A DNA stretch of 64,000 nt from Micromonospora ureilytica (lineage in GTDB: Bacteria > Actinomycetota > Actinomycetes > Mycobacteriales > Micromonosporaceae): the NCBI RefSeq assembly GCF_015751765.1, contig NZ_JADOTX010000001.1, forward strand, positions 2,542,001 through 2,606,000, given 5' to 3'. Positions 33,190 to 44,039 of this stretch are shown here, piece after piece (position 1 is the first letter of the stretch; the number at the start of each line of letters is the position of its first letter). The notes beneath the pieces were generated by a model. The model had not been told where the DNA came from, did no database searches, and worked only from the letters and a program-made list of their open reading frames with translations. Position numbers and translations under genes: made by a program.

Positions 33190-34383
33190 GTGTACGTGTC
33201 GCCCGGCGCCAGCATCCTGCACGCCGACCTGGACGCGTTCTACGCGTCGGTCGAGCAGCGCGACGACCCGCGCCTGCGGGGGCGGCCGGTGATCGTCGGT
33301 GGTGGCGTGGTGCTCGCGGCCAGCTACGAGGCGAAGGCGCGGGGCGTCCGCAGCGCGATGGGCGGCCAGCAGGCGCGTCGGCTCTGCCCGGATGCGATCG
33401 TCGTGCCGCCCCGGATGTCGGCGTACACGGCGGCGAGCCGCGCGGTCTTCGAGATCTTCCGGCAGACCACACCGCTGGTCGAGGGGCTCTCCATCGACGA
33501 GGCGTTCCTCGACGTGGGTGGCCTGGGGCGGCTGGTCGGGCCACCGGCCGAGATCGCCGAACGACTGCGGCGGGAGGTCAGCGACCGGGTCCACCTGCCG
33601 ATCACGGTGGGGGTGGCCCGCACAAAGTTCCTGGCCAAGGTGGCCAGCGGGGTGGCGAAACCGGACGGCCTGCTGGTGGTCGCACCGGACGCCGAGCTGG
33701 CGTTCCTGCACCCACTGCCGGTGGAGCGGCTCTGGGGCGTCGGCCCGGTCACGGCCGCCAAGCTGCGCGAACGCCGGATCCGTACCGTCGGGGAGGTGGC
33801 CCGCCTCGGTGAGGCGGCGCTGGTGTCGCTGCTCGGGGCGGGCACCGGCCGGCACCTGCACGCGTTGGCGCACAATCGCGACCCCCGGGCGGTGCAGGTG
33901 GGACGGCGGCGCGGCTCGATGGGCGCGCAGCACGCGCTGAGTCGCACCCCGCACGCATCGACGGAGCTGGACGCCATCCTCGCCGGCCTGGTCGACCGGG
34001 TCAGCCGGCGGATGCGGGCGGCCGGGCGGTCCGGCCGCACTGTGGTGTTGCGGTTGCGCTTCGGCGACTACACCCGGGCGACCCGCTCGCACACGGTCGG
34101 CAAGGCGACGGCGGACACGACGCCACTGCTCGCCGCCGCACGTGCCCTGCTGCGCACCGCGCTGCCCGAGATCGATCGCCGTGGTGTCACACTGATCGGT
34201 GTCTCGGTGGGCAACCTCGACGACAACCCGGTGCAGCCTGAGCTGCCGTTCCAGCCGGACCCGGGTTCCAGTCTGGACGCTGCGGTGGACGCGGTCCGCG
34301 ACCGGTTCGGATCAGCGGCACTCACCCGGGCGGTGTTGCTCGGCCGGGAGCCGGGTGTGGAGATGCCGCTACTGCCGGATTGA
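33190..34383 (+). CDS. dinB: DNA polymerase IV (Y family)
   Basis: The 397-residue protein is a full DinB polymerase for translesion synthesis: LHADLDAFYASVEQ (catalytic Asp), VLAASYEAKARGVRSAM, LVEGLSIDEAFLDV (catalytic Asp-Glu), GVARTKFLAKVASGVAKPDGL, and little-finger domain. The C-terminus contains QPELPF, a canonical beta-clamp binding motif. Start is GTG 33190. It stands alone, 51 bases after the VOC gene, with no LexA-like box that I can identify upstream. Confidence 0.93.
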   Translation: MYVSPGASILHADLDAFYASVEQRDDPRLRGRPVIVGGGVVLAASYEAKARGVRSAMGGQQARRLCPDAIVVPPRMSAYTAASRAVFEIFRQTTPLVEGLSIDEAFLDVGGLGRLVGPPAEIAERLRREVSDRVHLPITVGVARTKFLAKVASGVAKPDGLLVVAPDAELAFLHPLPVERLWGVGPVTAAKLRERRIRTVGEVARLGEAALVSLLGAGTGRHLHALAHNRDPRAVQVGRRRGSMGAQHALSRTPHASTELDAILAGLVDRVSRRMRAAGRSGRTVVLRLRFGDYTRATRSHTVGKATADTTPLLAAARALLRTALPEIDRRGVTLIGVSVGNLDDNPVQPELPFQPDPGSSLDAAVDAVRDRFGSAALTRAVLLGREPGVEMPLLPD

Positions 34384-34505
34384 CCGATACGCGTGCGGCG
34401 TCCGCGGTCGAGTTGCGACCAGAGACACATCACAGCAGGTCGGCGGTTTAGCCGGCGGCTGACGGGTGACCCTTGAGGGGTACAGCCTGACGAGGGGGGC
34501 CCACC

Positions 34506-34871
34506 ATGTCCGAGGACACCAGCAACCGACCGAGCCGCACGGCCGAACGGCCACACGACGTGACCGACCCGCTGCTCTGGCAGTTGGCGATCGACGTGCT
34601 CAGCGCACACGAGCCGGACGACGAGGGCCAGTGCCGCAACCTGCAGTGCGCCGGGCAGTCCTGGCCGTGCACGGCCCGCACCGGCGCCGAGCACTCACTG
34701 CGACTGGCCCGCAGCGCGCCCACCTCGGTCGGGCTGACCATCGACGGAACGGACAGCGACGACGTCGACACGGACGGGCGCCGCGAGGCTGCCGTGCCGG
34801 CGCCGCGCTGGGGCTGGAACGCCGGCCCGGTGGCGTCGCACCGAGGGTCGAAGGCGGCCTCCGCGGCGTGA
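34506..34871 (+). CDS. Small Cys-containing actinobacterial protein, unknown function
   Basis: The 121-residue protein has a conserved-looking middle DPLLWQLAIDVLSAHEPDDEGQCRNLQCAGQSWPCTARTGAEH with three Cys in a possible metal or disulfide set, and an acidic and low-complexity tail. No membrane segment or known domain is visible. ATG 34506 has a GGGGGG-rich stretch upstream. It ends 37 bases before a strong bidirectional terminator. Confidence 0.7.
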   Translation: MSEDTSNRPSRTAERPHDVTDPLLWQLAIDVLSAHEPDDEGQCRNLQCAGQSWPCTARTGAEHSLRLARSAPTSVGLTIDGTDSDDVDTDGRREAAVPAPRWGWNAGPVASHRGSKAASAA

Positions 34872-34907
34872 CGGGACGCCAACGGTGAGCTGATCCGCCA
34901 CACGGGC

Positions 34908-34939
34908 GAACGCTCGGCCGGTGATTCGGCCGAGCGTTC
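34908..34939. terminator. 13-bp bidirectional hairpin
   Basis: GAACGCTCGGCCG (34908-34920) pairs perfectly with 34927-34939 around GTGATT. It lies between convergent genes and overlaps the stop of the ThuA-like gene (34938). Confidence 0.8.
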
Positions 34940-35600
34940 AGCTGTCGTGGCGCAGCCAGGCCACGATGCGGCGCAGCAGCGCCTGATGCCCCGGCGACTC
35001 GTACGAGCGGGCGTCGTGGCCGAGTGCGTTGTAGACGATCCGGCTGCTCCCGACGGTGCGCGCCCAGACCAGCGGGTGGGCGTCACCGCCCTCGTCGTGA
35101 ACGTAGAGGGGCTCGACGTCGACGCCGTCGACCAGCTCCAGGTCGGTGTAGCGCTCGTCGTGCACCTCGAAGTCCCCGAGCCCGGCGCTGATCGGGTGTT
35201 CCACACCGCTGCGCCGGATGAGACTCGGGCCGATGGGCGGGTGGAAGGTCCGACCGTGGGCCCAGGCGGCACCGACCGTGGAACGCCAGCTTGGCAGCTG
35301 GGGGAACGCGATAGTGGCACTGTGCACGGCGAGCAGGCTGCCGCCACGGGCCAGGAAGTCGTCGAGGACGCGGCCGAAGATCTCGTCCTCGGGGATCGGG
35401 GTGGTGCGGTCAGCGCTCGCGTTCACCACAAGTAGGCGCGCGCCGTCGAGTGCGACGTCGAGCTGGTCGACGGATGTCACGACCGCTACCGAACCCTCGT
35501 CGCCGATCAGCCGGGCCAGCGTGGCACTGGTTTCGGCCAGCGGGTGCCAGGGATCGGCGTGCGGGCCCTCCCCGCTGAAGATCACAGTGTCGACGGGCAT
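34938..35600 (-). CDS. ThuA-like (trehalose-utilisation family, GATase1-fold) protein
   Basis: The 220-residue protein matches the ThuA fold: DTVIFSGEGPHADPWHPLAETSATLARLI at the N-terminus, a central GGSLLAVHSATIAFPQLP and WARTVGSSRIVYNALGHDARSYESPGHQALLRRIVAWL at the C-terminus. The family is a class I glutamine-amidotransferase-like fold with uncertain chemistry, often tied to sugar catabolism. It is divergent from the ArsR regulator gene, with a short AT-rich control region between them. Confidence 0.83.
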   Translation of the reverse strand: MPVDTVIFSGEGPHADPWHPLAETSATLARLIGDEGSVAVVTSVDQLDVALDGARLLVVNASADRTTPIPEDEIFGRVLDDFLARGGSLLAVHSATIAFPQLPSWRSTVGAAWAHGRTFHPPIGPSLIRRSGVEHPISAGLGDFEVHDERYTDLELVDGVDVEPLYVHDEGGDAHPLVWARTVGSSRIVYNALGHDARSYESPGHQALLRRIVAWLRHDS

Positions 35601-35632
35601 GCCGGTGCTCCACTCATCATTTGGATAATTTT

Positions 35633-35648
35633 CGAAATCACGAAATCA
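35633..35648 (+). promoter_or_regulatory. Operator-like direct repeat between ThuA-like and ArsR genes
   Basis: CGAAATCA occurs twice in tandem (35633-35640, 35641-35648) within an AT-rich patch that also holds TTTCGAAA (35631-35637 region) and GGATAATT. In a genome this GC-rich the patch stands out and lies upstream of both divergent starts. It is a plausible site for the ArsR regulator at 35657. Confidence 0.4.
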
Positions 35649-35656
35649 AAGCTAGC

Positions 35657-36001
35657 ATGGCGTCCATGAGAGCCCTGCATCATCCCGATCTCGCCTCGGT
35701 CGACCTGGCTACCCTGCTCGGCGCCCTCGCCGACCCGGTGCGCCTCAGTGTCGTACGGCAGTTGGCGCAGGCCGGTGGTGTCGTCTGCGGCAAATTCGAC
35801 GCCTTGTCCGAGGTGAGCATCTCCACGCTCTCCCATCACCTGAAGGTCCTGCGGGCCGCTGGCGTCCTCCGTGTCACGCCGAACGGCAGTTTCCGCCGCC
35901 ACGAGTTGCGGGCCGACGATATCAACGACCGGTTTCCGGGCATCCTCTCCGCGATCGTCGCCAACCTCGACCTGCCCGAGCGAGTGGGAGTGCCCGCATG
36001 A
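35657..36001 (+). CDS. ArsR-family HTH regulator
   Basis: The 114-residue protein is a winged-helix repressor: TLLGALADPVRLSVVRQLAQAGG, then SEVSISTLSHHLKVLRAAGVLRV as the recognition helix and RRHELRADDINDRFPG. A Cys (VVCGKF) is present but no pair, so metal sensing is not indicated. Starts ATG 35657 and ATG 35666 are equally possible; upstream frame to 35621 lies in the promoter. It overlaps the nitroreductase start by 4 bases (ATGA) and so is co-translated with it. Confidence 0.85.
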   Translation: MASMRALHHPDLASVDLATLLGALADPVRLSVVRQLAQAGGVVCGKFDALSEVSISTLSHHLKVLRAAGVLRVTPNGSFRRHELRADDINDRFPGILSAIVANLDLPERVGVPA

Positions 36002-36690
36002 CCGACGCCACATCGGCCGGAAAGAACCCGCCGAGCACGCTGGGCCTGTCCGCCGACGAGGTCCTGAGCACGACCCGCGCCGTCCGCAAACGTCTCGACC
36101 TGGGGCGCCCGGTCCCCCGCGAGGTGATCGAGGACTGTCTGCGCATCGCGCTTCAGGCACCCAGTGGCCGCAACAGGCAGCGCTGGGACTTCATCTTCGT
36201 CGAGGACCGCGAGACCCGGGCAGCCGTCGCCCGACTGTGGCGACTCGGCCTGATGGCGCCGCCACCGGCGTCGGGCGGCACCGGGGCCGCCTTCAGCCGG
36301 ATGAACTTCGCCTCCGAGCAGTGGGGTCGGATCGCCGGCAGTCTGGCTCACCTGGCGGACCACCTGCACGAGGTTCCGTTGCTGCTCATCCCCTGCCTCC
36401 GCGTCGAGTCCCGCGCCGAACTGGACACCGTGCGCGGGCAGGCCGGGGCCTGGGGTTCGGTCATCCCGGCGTTCTGGAGCTTCATGCTGGCCGCCCGGGA
36501 ACGCGGGCTCGGCACCGCGTGGACCACCAGCCACCTCAGCTACGAGCGGGAGATGGCCGAACTGCTCGGCATCCCCTACGACACTGTCGTGCAGGTCGCC
36601 CTCACCCCTGTGGCGTACACCCTGGGCACCGACTTCAAGCCCGGTCCGCGGGCCGACGCGGACGCGTTCGCCCACTGGAACCGCTGGTAG
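35998..36690 (+). CDS. Nitroreductase-family protein
   Basis: The 230-residue flavin enzyme has the family pattern: TTRAVRKRLDLGRPVPREVIEDCLRIALQAPSGRNRQRWDFIFVEDRE (FMN phosphate-binding Arg set), a central WGSVIPAFWSFMLAARERGLGTAWTT and VQVALTPVAYTLGTDFKPGPR. It should use NAD(P)H to reduce nitro compounds or quinones. ArsR is encoded directly upstream and is probably its repressor. A terminator hairpin follows. Confidence 0.88.
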   Translation: MTDATSAGKNPPSTLGLSADEVLSTTRAVRKRLDLGRPVPREVIEDCLRIALQAPSGRNRQRWDFIFVEDRETRAAVARLWRLGLMAPPPASGGTGAAFSRMNFASEQWGRIAGSLAHLADHLHEVPLLLIPCLRVESRAELDTVRGQAGAWGSVIPAFWSFMLAARERGLGTAWTTSHLSYEREMAELLGIPYDTVVQVALTPVAYTLGTDFKPGPRADADAFAHWNRW

Positions 36691-36705
36691 CCGCCCACCC
36701 CCAGC

Positions 36706-36737
36706 GGCGGGCCGCCCGGTGATCCGGGAAGCCCGCC
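36706..36737. terminator. Two-tier hairpin between nitroreductase and htpG
   Basis: GGCGGGC (36706-36712) pairs with GCCCGCC (36731-36737), and inside it CCCGG (36715-36719) pairs with CCGGG (36724-36728). It separates convergent genes. Confidence 0.7.
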
Positions 36738-36756
36738 GGCCGGAGGGGTACGGCGA

Positions 36757-38685
<1,929 letters not shown>

Positions 38686-38791
38686 CTCGGCTCGTACGGA
38701 GGTTCGCGGAAAGGATACGAGTCGTCACCGGTCCGGGTGTGGGCGCGTCCGGGTCGTATTCCCGATCCGACCGGCCGCCCCCGTGACCTAG

Positions 38792-38815
38792 CTGACTTTG
38801 CTTAACCGAAGTCAG
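38792..38815 (+). promoter_or_regulatory. Inverted-repeat operator upstream of the SDR gene
   Basis: CTGACTT (38792-38798) and AAGTCAG (38809-38815) form a 7-bp inverted repeat with a 10-base spacer holding TTAA. The last arm ends 20 bases before the SDR start codon. Its size and place suit a TetR- or MarR-type repressor, although no such gene is adjacent. Confidence 0.5.
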
Positions 38816-38834
38816 GTCGGATAGCGTGGCGGCC

Positions 38835-39533
38835 ATGAAGATCGCTGGAAGCACCGCCCTCGTCACCGGCGCCAACCGTGGCCTCGGCCGACACCTGGCC
38901 GCCGAGCTCCTCGCCCGGGGCGCCACCGTCTACGCCGGCGCCCGCAACCCCGACAGCGTCGACCTGCCCGGCGTGACGCCGGTGCGGCTGGACATCACCG
39001 ACCCCGCCTCGGTGGCCGCGGCCGCCGAGTTGGCCGGCGGTGTGAACCTGCTGATCAACAACGCGGGCATCGACACCCGGACCGACCTCCTCGACGGCGA
39101 CCTGGACCTCGTCCGGCTGGAGTTGGAGACCCACTACATCGGCACCCTGTCGACGATCCGGGCGTTCGCGCCGGTCATCGCCGGCAACGGCGGCGGAAGC
39201 ATCCTCAACGTGCTCTCCGTGCTGTCCTGGTTCGGCTCCCCGACCCACGCGGCCTACAGCGCCGCCAAGTCCGCCGAGTGGGCGATGACGAACGTGCTGC
39301 GCGTCCAACTGGCCGACCGGGGCGTCCGGGTCGCCGGCCTGCACGTCGGCTACCTGGACACCGACATGGCCGCGGACATCACCGGCCCGAAGTCCGACCC
39401 GGCGGCCATCGCCCGGATCGGCGTGGACGGCATCGAGGCCGACGCGTACGAGATTCTCGCCGACGACCTCAGCCGCCAGGTGCAGGCCGGGCTGGCCGGC
39501 GGCGTCGCCGCGCTCTACCCCCAGCTCCCCTGA
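38835..39533 (+). CDS. Short-chain dehydrogenase/reductase (SDR)
   Basis: The 232-residue enzyme has the classical SDR set: cofactor loop TGANRGLG, NNAGID, a Ser in VLSVLSWFG, and the catalytic YSAAK (Tyr and Lys). The acidic/basic selectivity region after strand 2 reads AGARNPDS, consistent with NADP(H). Substrate unknown. ATG 38835 is preferred over GTG 38826. A strong terminator hairpin follows 11 bases after the stop. Confidence 0.9.
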   Translation: MKIAGSTALVTGANRGLGRHLAAELLARGATVYAGARNPDSVDLPGVTPVRLDITDPASVAAAAELAGGVNLLINNAGIDTRTDLLDGDLDLVRLELETHYIGTLSTIRAFAPVIAGNGGGSILNVLSVLSWFGSPTHAAYSAAKSAEWAMTNVLRVQLADRGVRVAGLHVGYLDTDMAADITGPKSDPAAIARIGVDGIEADAYEILADDLSRQVQAGLAGGVAALYPQLP

Positions 39534-39544
39534 TCCACGACGCG

Positions 39545-39583
39545 ACGGGCCGCCACCGGGAAGACCGGTGGCGGCCCGTTTTC
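39545..39583. terminator. 15-bp bidirectional terminator
   Basis: ACGGGCCGCCACCGG (39545-39559) pairs perfectly with 39565-39579 around GAAGA and is followed by TTTT-type sequence on the plus strand. It terminates the SDR gene and the convergent M28 peptidase gene. Confidence 0.88.
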
Positions 39584-39593
39584 GGGTACGCGC

Positions 39594-41045
39594 TCAGCTC
39601 GCCTGCAACGCCACGTCGTCGATCACGAAGGTGGTCTGCAACGACGAGTCCTCGGTGCCGGTGAACCGCAGCGTCACCGTCTGCCCGGCGAACCCGGCCA
39701 CGTTGATGCTGCGCTGCACGTAGCCGGTAGCGGCGTGGAGATTCGAGTACGTCGCCAGCGTGGTCGAACCCAGTTGCACGGCGAGCCGGTCGTACGCCGT
39801 GGATCCGGTGGTCTCGGCGGTGTCGATGTGCAGCCAGAACGACAGCGTGTACGTGGCACAGCCGGCCGGCAGGGTCACCGACTGGTACAGGCTCTCGGTG
39901 CGGGTGCTGCCGTACCCGTTGAGCCACGCCTTGTACGACCCGGTCCGGGCCGGCTGGCCGCTGGCGTTGGTGATCACGCCGGAGGACGCGGTCCACGTCG
40001 TGTTGCCGCTCTCGAAGCCACCGTTTCCGACCACCTGACCGCCGACACAGGTTGGGGCGCCGCCGCTCACGGCAAGCTGCCACAGCGCGTACGCGACGCC
40101 GTCGGCGGCCCGGTTCAGCACTGTGGCGCTGACGTTGGCGGTCGTGTCACAGGAGCGGTGGTAGCACGGGTCGTACGCCGAGTTGGCGGTGCCGCCCCAC
40201 TTGGCGGCCTGGGAGCTGGTCTTGCGGGCGCTCGCGCCGGCGGCGTAACCCGAGGTGGGGATGCCGGCCTGTTGGAAGTAGTAGTCGTCGGAGCGGCCCT
40301 GACCCTCGACGTTCTCCTCCGGTTGCAGACCCAACGAGTCCCAGTACGCCTTCAGCGGCGCGGCCGTGGTCGAGGTGACCCGGTTGATGAAGTAGCCGCC
40401 GTTGATCGAGCCGACCATGTCGAAGTTGTAGTAGCCCTTGATGTAGCCGCGCTGGGTGCTGTTGAGCGAGTTGACGTAGAACCGGGAGCCGTTGAGCCCC
40501 TGCTCCTCGTCGGTCCACCAGGCGAACCGGACCCGCTTGGTCATGGTCGGGTTCTGCGCGGCCAGGACCAACGCGTTCTCCAGCAGGGTGGACGAGCCGG
40601 TGGCGTTGTCGTTGATGCCGGGGCCGGCCGAGACGCCGTCGAGGTGGGCGCCGAACATGACCACCTGGTCGGTCGGGCCGCCGGGCCACTCCGCGATCAG
40701 GTTGTTCGAGGGGTACGTGCAGCTGGAGCAGTACTGCTCGCTGACGGTGTAGCCGGCCGACTGGAGCCTGGTCTTGACGTAGCTGAGCGAGGCGGTGTAG
40801 CCCGCCGAGCCGGCCCTGCGGTTACCGCCGTTGCTGGTGGCGATGCTGTTGAACTGGGTGAGGTGGGCCTGGACGTTGCTGACGGAGATGTCCGGTGCTG
40901 CCAACGCGGCGGCGGTCGCGGCGATCGGCCGGGCCTCCGTCATCGTGGTCGTAGGCGACGCGGCTACCGGCTGGGCGGCCAGCGTCACAGTCATCCCGGC
41001 GAACACGGCAAGCGCGATTCCCGCGCTCAGCGTTCTGCCTCTCAT
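39594..41045 (-). CDS. Secreted M28-family aminopeptidase with a C-terminal beta-sandwich domain
   Basis: The 483-residue protein has a Sec signal ([19 protein letters not shown]... to VAAS) and an M28 di-zinc peptidase domain (about 60-330): [19 protein letters not shown] gives His and Asp ligands, [12 protein letters not shown] the general base Glu pair, YNFDMVGS another Asp and CYHRSCDT the last His. It should remove N-terminal residues from peptides outside the cell. The C-terminal part (about 345-483; [16 protein letters not shown]) is a carbohydrate-binding-like or P-domain-like beta sandwich. ATG 41045 follows a GAGGA site; the frame upstream to 41081 is promoter. Confidence 0.9.
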   Translation of the reverse strand: MRGRTLSAGIALAVFAGMTVTLAAQPVAASPTTTMTEARPIAATAAALAAPDISVSNVQAHLTQFNSIATSNGGNRRAGSAGYTASLSYVKTRLQSAGYTVSEQYCSSCTYPSNNLIAEWPGGPTDQVVMFGAHLDGVSAGPGINDNATGSSTLLENALVLAAQNPTMTKRVRFAWWTDEEQGLNGSRFYVNSLNSTQRGYIKGYYNFDMVGSINGGYFINRVTSTTAAPLKAYWDSLGLQPEENVEGQGRSDDYYFQQAGIPTSGYAAGASARKTSSQAAKWGGTANSAYDPCYHRSCDTTANVSATVLNRAADGVAYALWQLAVSGGAPTCVGGQVVGNGGFESGNTTWTASSGVITNASGQPARTGSYKAWLNGYGSTRTESLYQSVTLPAGCATYTLSFWLHIDTAETTGSTAYDRLAVQLGSTTLATYSNLHAATGYVQRSINVAGFAGQTVTLRFTGTEDSSLQTTFVIDDVALQAS

Positions 41046-41247
41046 GGGGGCTCCTCGGGGTTGGAGAGATACCCGAGACACTTACAGATATCTATTTCTT
41101 GAGCATCGGTCGTTCGTCCCGAACCGCCGCCGGTTCGACGGTGGGTACCGGCGTCAGCACAGGTGAGTAGAGGTGTCAGGATGGGTAGGTAATGCGGCAC
41201 GGGTCGTCGGGCCCGGAACGGGGGCTTGCGATGGGGTCGGATTGAGC
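41046..41247. promoter_or_regulatory. Divergent promoter region of the peptidase and hybrid-kinase genes
   Basis: The 202-base gap contains an AT-rich island (41080-41100, including AGATAT 41086-41091) 41 bases from the peptidase start, unusual for this genome, and no coding pattern. The rest, up to the kinase start, is GC-rich without obvious repeats. Part of it could encode an N-terminal extension of the kinase if an upstream GTG (41173) is used. Confidence 0.4.
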
Positions 41248-44025
41248 GTGACACGACCCAGCAGTGACCTGTTCAGCGGCGGCGGTGACACCGGTCGGCT
41301 GATGGCGGAGCTGGACTGGGCCCACACGCCACTCGGCCCGGTCAGCGGATGGCCACAGAGCCTGCGCGCCGCCGTGCGGATGGTGCTCTCCTCCCGCTAC
41401 CCCATGCTGCTGCTCTGGGGCGACGACTTCTCCCAGCTCTACAACGACGCGTACTCCGCGCTGATCGGCGACAAGCACCCCGCCGCGCTCGGCGACGACG
41501 TGCGGGTGACCCTGGCCGAGGGCTGGGACGTGCTCGCCCCGCTGATCGAGGAGGCCATGGCGACCGGGGTGGCCAGCTGGGTCCCCGCGCTGCAACTGCT
41601 GCTGGAGCGGGCCGGCTACCGCGAGGAGGCGTACTTCAGCGTCTCGCACGCCCCGGCCCGCGACGACGACGGCCGTACCGTCGGCGTGCTGACCGTGTGC
41701 AGCGAGGTCACCCAACAGGTGGTCGGCGAACGCCGGCTCCGCCTCCTGCGCGACCTGTCCGTGCTCGGCGACGGGCGCACCGTCGACGTGGACGCCACCG
41801 GCGCCCGGCTGATCGACGTGATCGACGGCCATCCCCTGGACGTGCCGTTCGCCGCCATCTACCTGCGCGACGGCACGGCGCTGCGACGGGTCGCCTGCAC
41901 CGGCGGCGACCGGGGGCACGCCGGCGCCCTGCCGGACACCGTCGAGCTGACCGACCCGGGGCCGCCCGCTTACGCCTGGGGGCTGACGGACGCCGTCGAG
42001 GGCCGTACGACCCAGGTGACCGACGTCGCCGACCGGCTGCCGCTGCCCGCCGGCCCCTGGGACGACCCGGTCCGCAACGCGCTGGCGCTGCCGCTGCCCT
42101 CCGCCGACGAGGATCAGCCGCTCGGCGTCCTGCTCGTGGGGGTCAGCCCCAGCCGAGGGCTCGACGAGGCGTACCGCTCCTTCCATCAGCTCCTCGCCCA
42201 GCAGATCTCGGTGGCGGTGCGCAACGCCCAGGAGTACGAGGAGGAGCGACGCCGGGTCGAGGCGATGGCGGAACTGGACCGGGTCAAGACCGACTTCTTC
42301 GCCAACGTCAGCCACGAGTTCCGCACCCCGTTGACCCTCATCCTCGGCCCGCTGACCGACGCCCTCACCGACGCCACGGCGCCGCTGGCGGCGGTGCAGC
42401 GGGAGCGGGTGGAGACCGGCTGGCGTAACGCCACCCGACTGTTGACGCTCGTCAACAGCCTGCTCACCTTCTCCAGCCTGGAGGCCGGGCGCGCACGCAG
42501 CGACGCCCGCCTGGTCGACCTGGCCGCGCTGACCGCCGAACTCGCCGGGGTGTTCCGGGCCGCCGTCGAGCGGGCCGGGTTGACTCTCGAGGTGAGCTGC
42601 CCGCCGCTGCCCCGGCCGGTCGCGGTCGACCCGGTCAACTGGGAACGCATCGTCACGAACCTGCTCTCCAACGCCCTGAAGTACACGTTCATCGGCCGCA
42701 TCCGGGTCACCCTCGACGCCGATGACGAGGAGGTGCGGCTCACCGTCACCGACACCGGCATCGGCATCGCGGAACGGGACCTGCCGAAACTCTTCGAACG
42801 CTTCCACCGGGTGCGGGGCGCCCGCTCACGCAGTCACGAGGGCACCGGCATCGGCCTGGCCCTGGTGCACGAGTTGGCCCGGCTGGAGGGTGGCGACGTT
42901 CGAGCGACCAGCCAGGTGGGCGTCGGCAGCAGGTTCACCGTGACGCTGCCCTGGTCGGCGACGCACCGCACCGCGGTCAGCGGGCCGGCGGTGGATGAGC
43001 GGGGTGACGCGGCCCGCGCCGCCGTCGAGGAGGCGATGGGCTGGCTCACCGAGCCGGGCGACGCGGTGACCGAGCCCGATCCCGCGTCGGGGGCGGCCAC
43101 GGACGAGCTGGCCGGAGCCCGGATCCTGCTCGCCGACGACAACGCCGACATGCGGGCGTACCTCATCCGGCTGCTCACCGGGCAGGGCTGGCGGGTGCGG
43201 GCCGTCACCGACGGCCGGCAGGCCCTCGACGAGATCCACCGCGACCTGCCCGACCTGGTCCTGACCGACGTGATGATGCCGGTGCTGGACGGCTTCGACC
43301 TGGTGCGCCGGCTACGGGCGGACCCGACGACCCGGGCGCTGCCGGTGCTGGTGCTCTCCGCCCGTGCCGGTGGAGAGGCCAGCGTGGAGGGCTTGAGCCT
43401 GGGCGCCGACGACTACCTGGTCAAACCGTTCGCCGCGGCCGAGTTGATCGCCCGGATCCGGGCCAGCATCCGCCGAGCCCGCGGCCGTACCCCTGCGGCG
43501 GCCGGCGGCGGCGGCCCGGCGACGGTCGCTACCCCAGCCCCGTCGGCGCGACAGGCCCCGGTCGGCCCGATCCCGTCGGCCCCTGCGGTCGAACCCGTCC
43601 ACGACGCGTCAGTGGTCGCGGAGACACCGGTCGACCCGGACGGGCTGGGCGACCTCCTGGACGTCGGGTGGGCGTACCCGTCCGCACCCACGTCGGCAGC
43701 GGCCATGCGTCGGGACGTCCGCGGCGCCCTGGGCGACCTGGACGTCGACCCGGACGTGCTGGAGGATCTCCTGCTCGCCGGCTCCGAGGCCATGAACAAC
43801 GCCGTCGAGCACGCGCAGCGGCCCAGCCGTCCGGAGGTGCGTGTGCGCGTCCAGATGGGTGGCGACCTGATCCGGATCTCGGTACGCGACTTCGGCACCT
43901 GGCGGGACCGCCGGCCGGCGATGGACCGGGGGCGCGGCGCATTGCTGATGAACGCCTACGGCGACGTGCGGCTGGTCTCCACCGCCGAGGGGACGACGGT
44001 GACCATCGAGCGTCGACTGGCCTGA
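41248..44025 (+). CDS. Hybrid histidine kinase-response regulator with C-terminal RsbW-type kinase domain
   Basis: The 925-residue cytoplasmic protein has, in order, a PAS-like sensor (about 15-155), a GAF-like domain (about 165-330), a HisKA dimerisation domain with His356 in VSHEFRTPL, a HATPase_c domain (about 450-580; NLLSNALKY, DTGIGI, GTGIGLAL), a receiver (about 625-745; Asp674 in LTDVMMPVLDG), a Pro-rich linker and a second ATPase of RsbW/HATPase_c_2 type (about 800-925; EAMNNAVEHAQ, DRGRGALLMNAYG). The last part resembles anti-sigma kinases, so the protein may link phosphorelay to partner-switching. No partner gene is adjacent. GTG 41248 is chosen; GTG 41173 is the alternative. Confidence 0.87.
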   Translation: MTRPSSDLFSGGGDTGRLMAELDWAHTPLGPVSGWPQSLRAAVRMVLSSRYPMLLLWGDDFSQLYNDAYSALIGDKHPAALGDDVRVTLAEGWDVLAPLIEEAMATGVASWVPALQLLLERAGYREEAYFSVSHAPARDDDGRTVGVLTVCSEVTQQVVGERRLRLLRDLSVLGDGRTVDVDATGARLIDVIDGHPLDVPFAAIYLRDGTALRRVACTGGDRGHAGALPDTVELTDPGPPAYAWGLTDAVEGRTTQVTDVADRLPLPAGPWDDPVRNALALPLPSADEDQPLGVLLVGVSPSRGLDEAYRSFHQLLAQQISVAVRNAQEYEEERRRVEAMAELDRVKTDFFANVSHEFRTPLTLILGPLTDALTDATAPLAAVQRERVETGWRNATRLLTLVNSLLTFSSLEAGRARSDARLVDLAALTAELAGVFRAAVERAGLTLEVSCPPLPRPVAVDPVNWERIVTNLLSNALKYTFIGRIRVTLDADDEEVRLTVTDTGIGIAERDLPKLFERFHRVRGARSRSHEGTGIGLALVHELARLEGGDVRATSQVGVGSRFTVTLPWSATHRTAVSGPAVDERGDAARAAVEEAMGWLTEPGDAVTEPDPASGAATDELAGARILLADDNADMRAYLIRLLTGQGWRVRAVTDGRQALDEIHRDLPDLVLTDVMMPVLDGFDLVRRLRADPTTRALPVLVLSARAGGEASVEGLSLGADDYLVKPFAAAELIARIRASIRRARGRTPAAAGGGGPATVATPAPSARQAPVGPIPSAPAVEPVHDASVVAETPVDPDGLGDLLDVGWAYPSAPTSAAAMRRDVRGALGDLDVDPDVLEDLLLAGSEAMNNAVEHAQRPSRPEVRVRVQMGGDLIRISVRDFGTWRDRRPAMDRGRGALLMNAYGDVRLVSTAEGTTVTIERRLA

Positions 44026-44039
44026 GTGCCGGCGGCGCG

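Noticed and set aside
39735..41102. 455-codon plus-strand frame over the M28 peptidase
   Set aside because: Low-complexity Gly/Val/Arg composition and no domain; antisense shadow.
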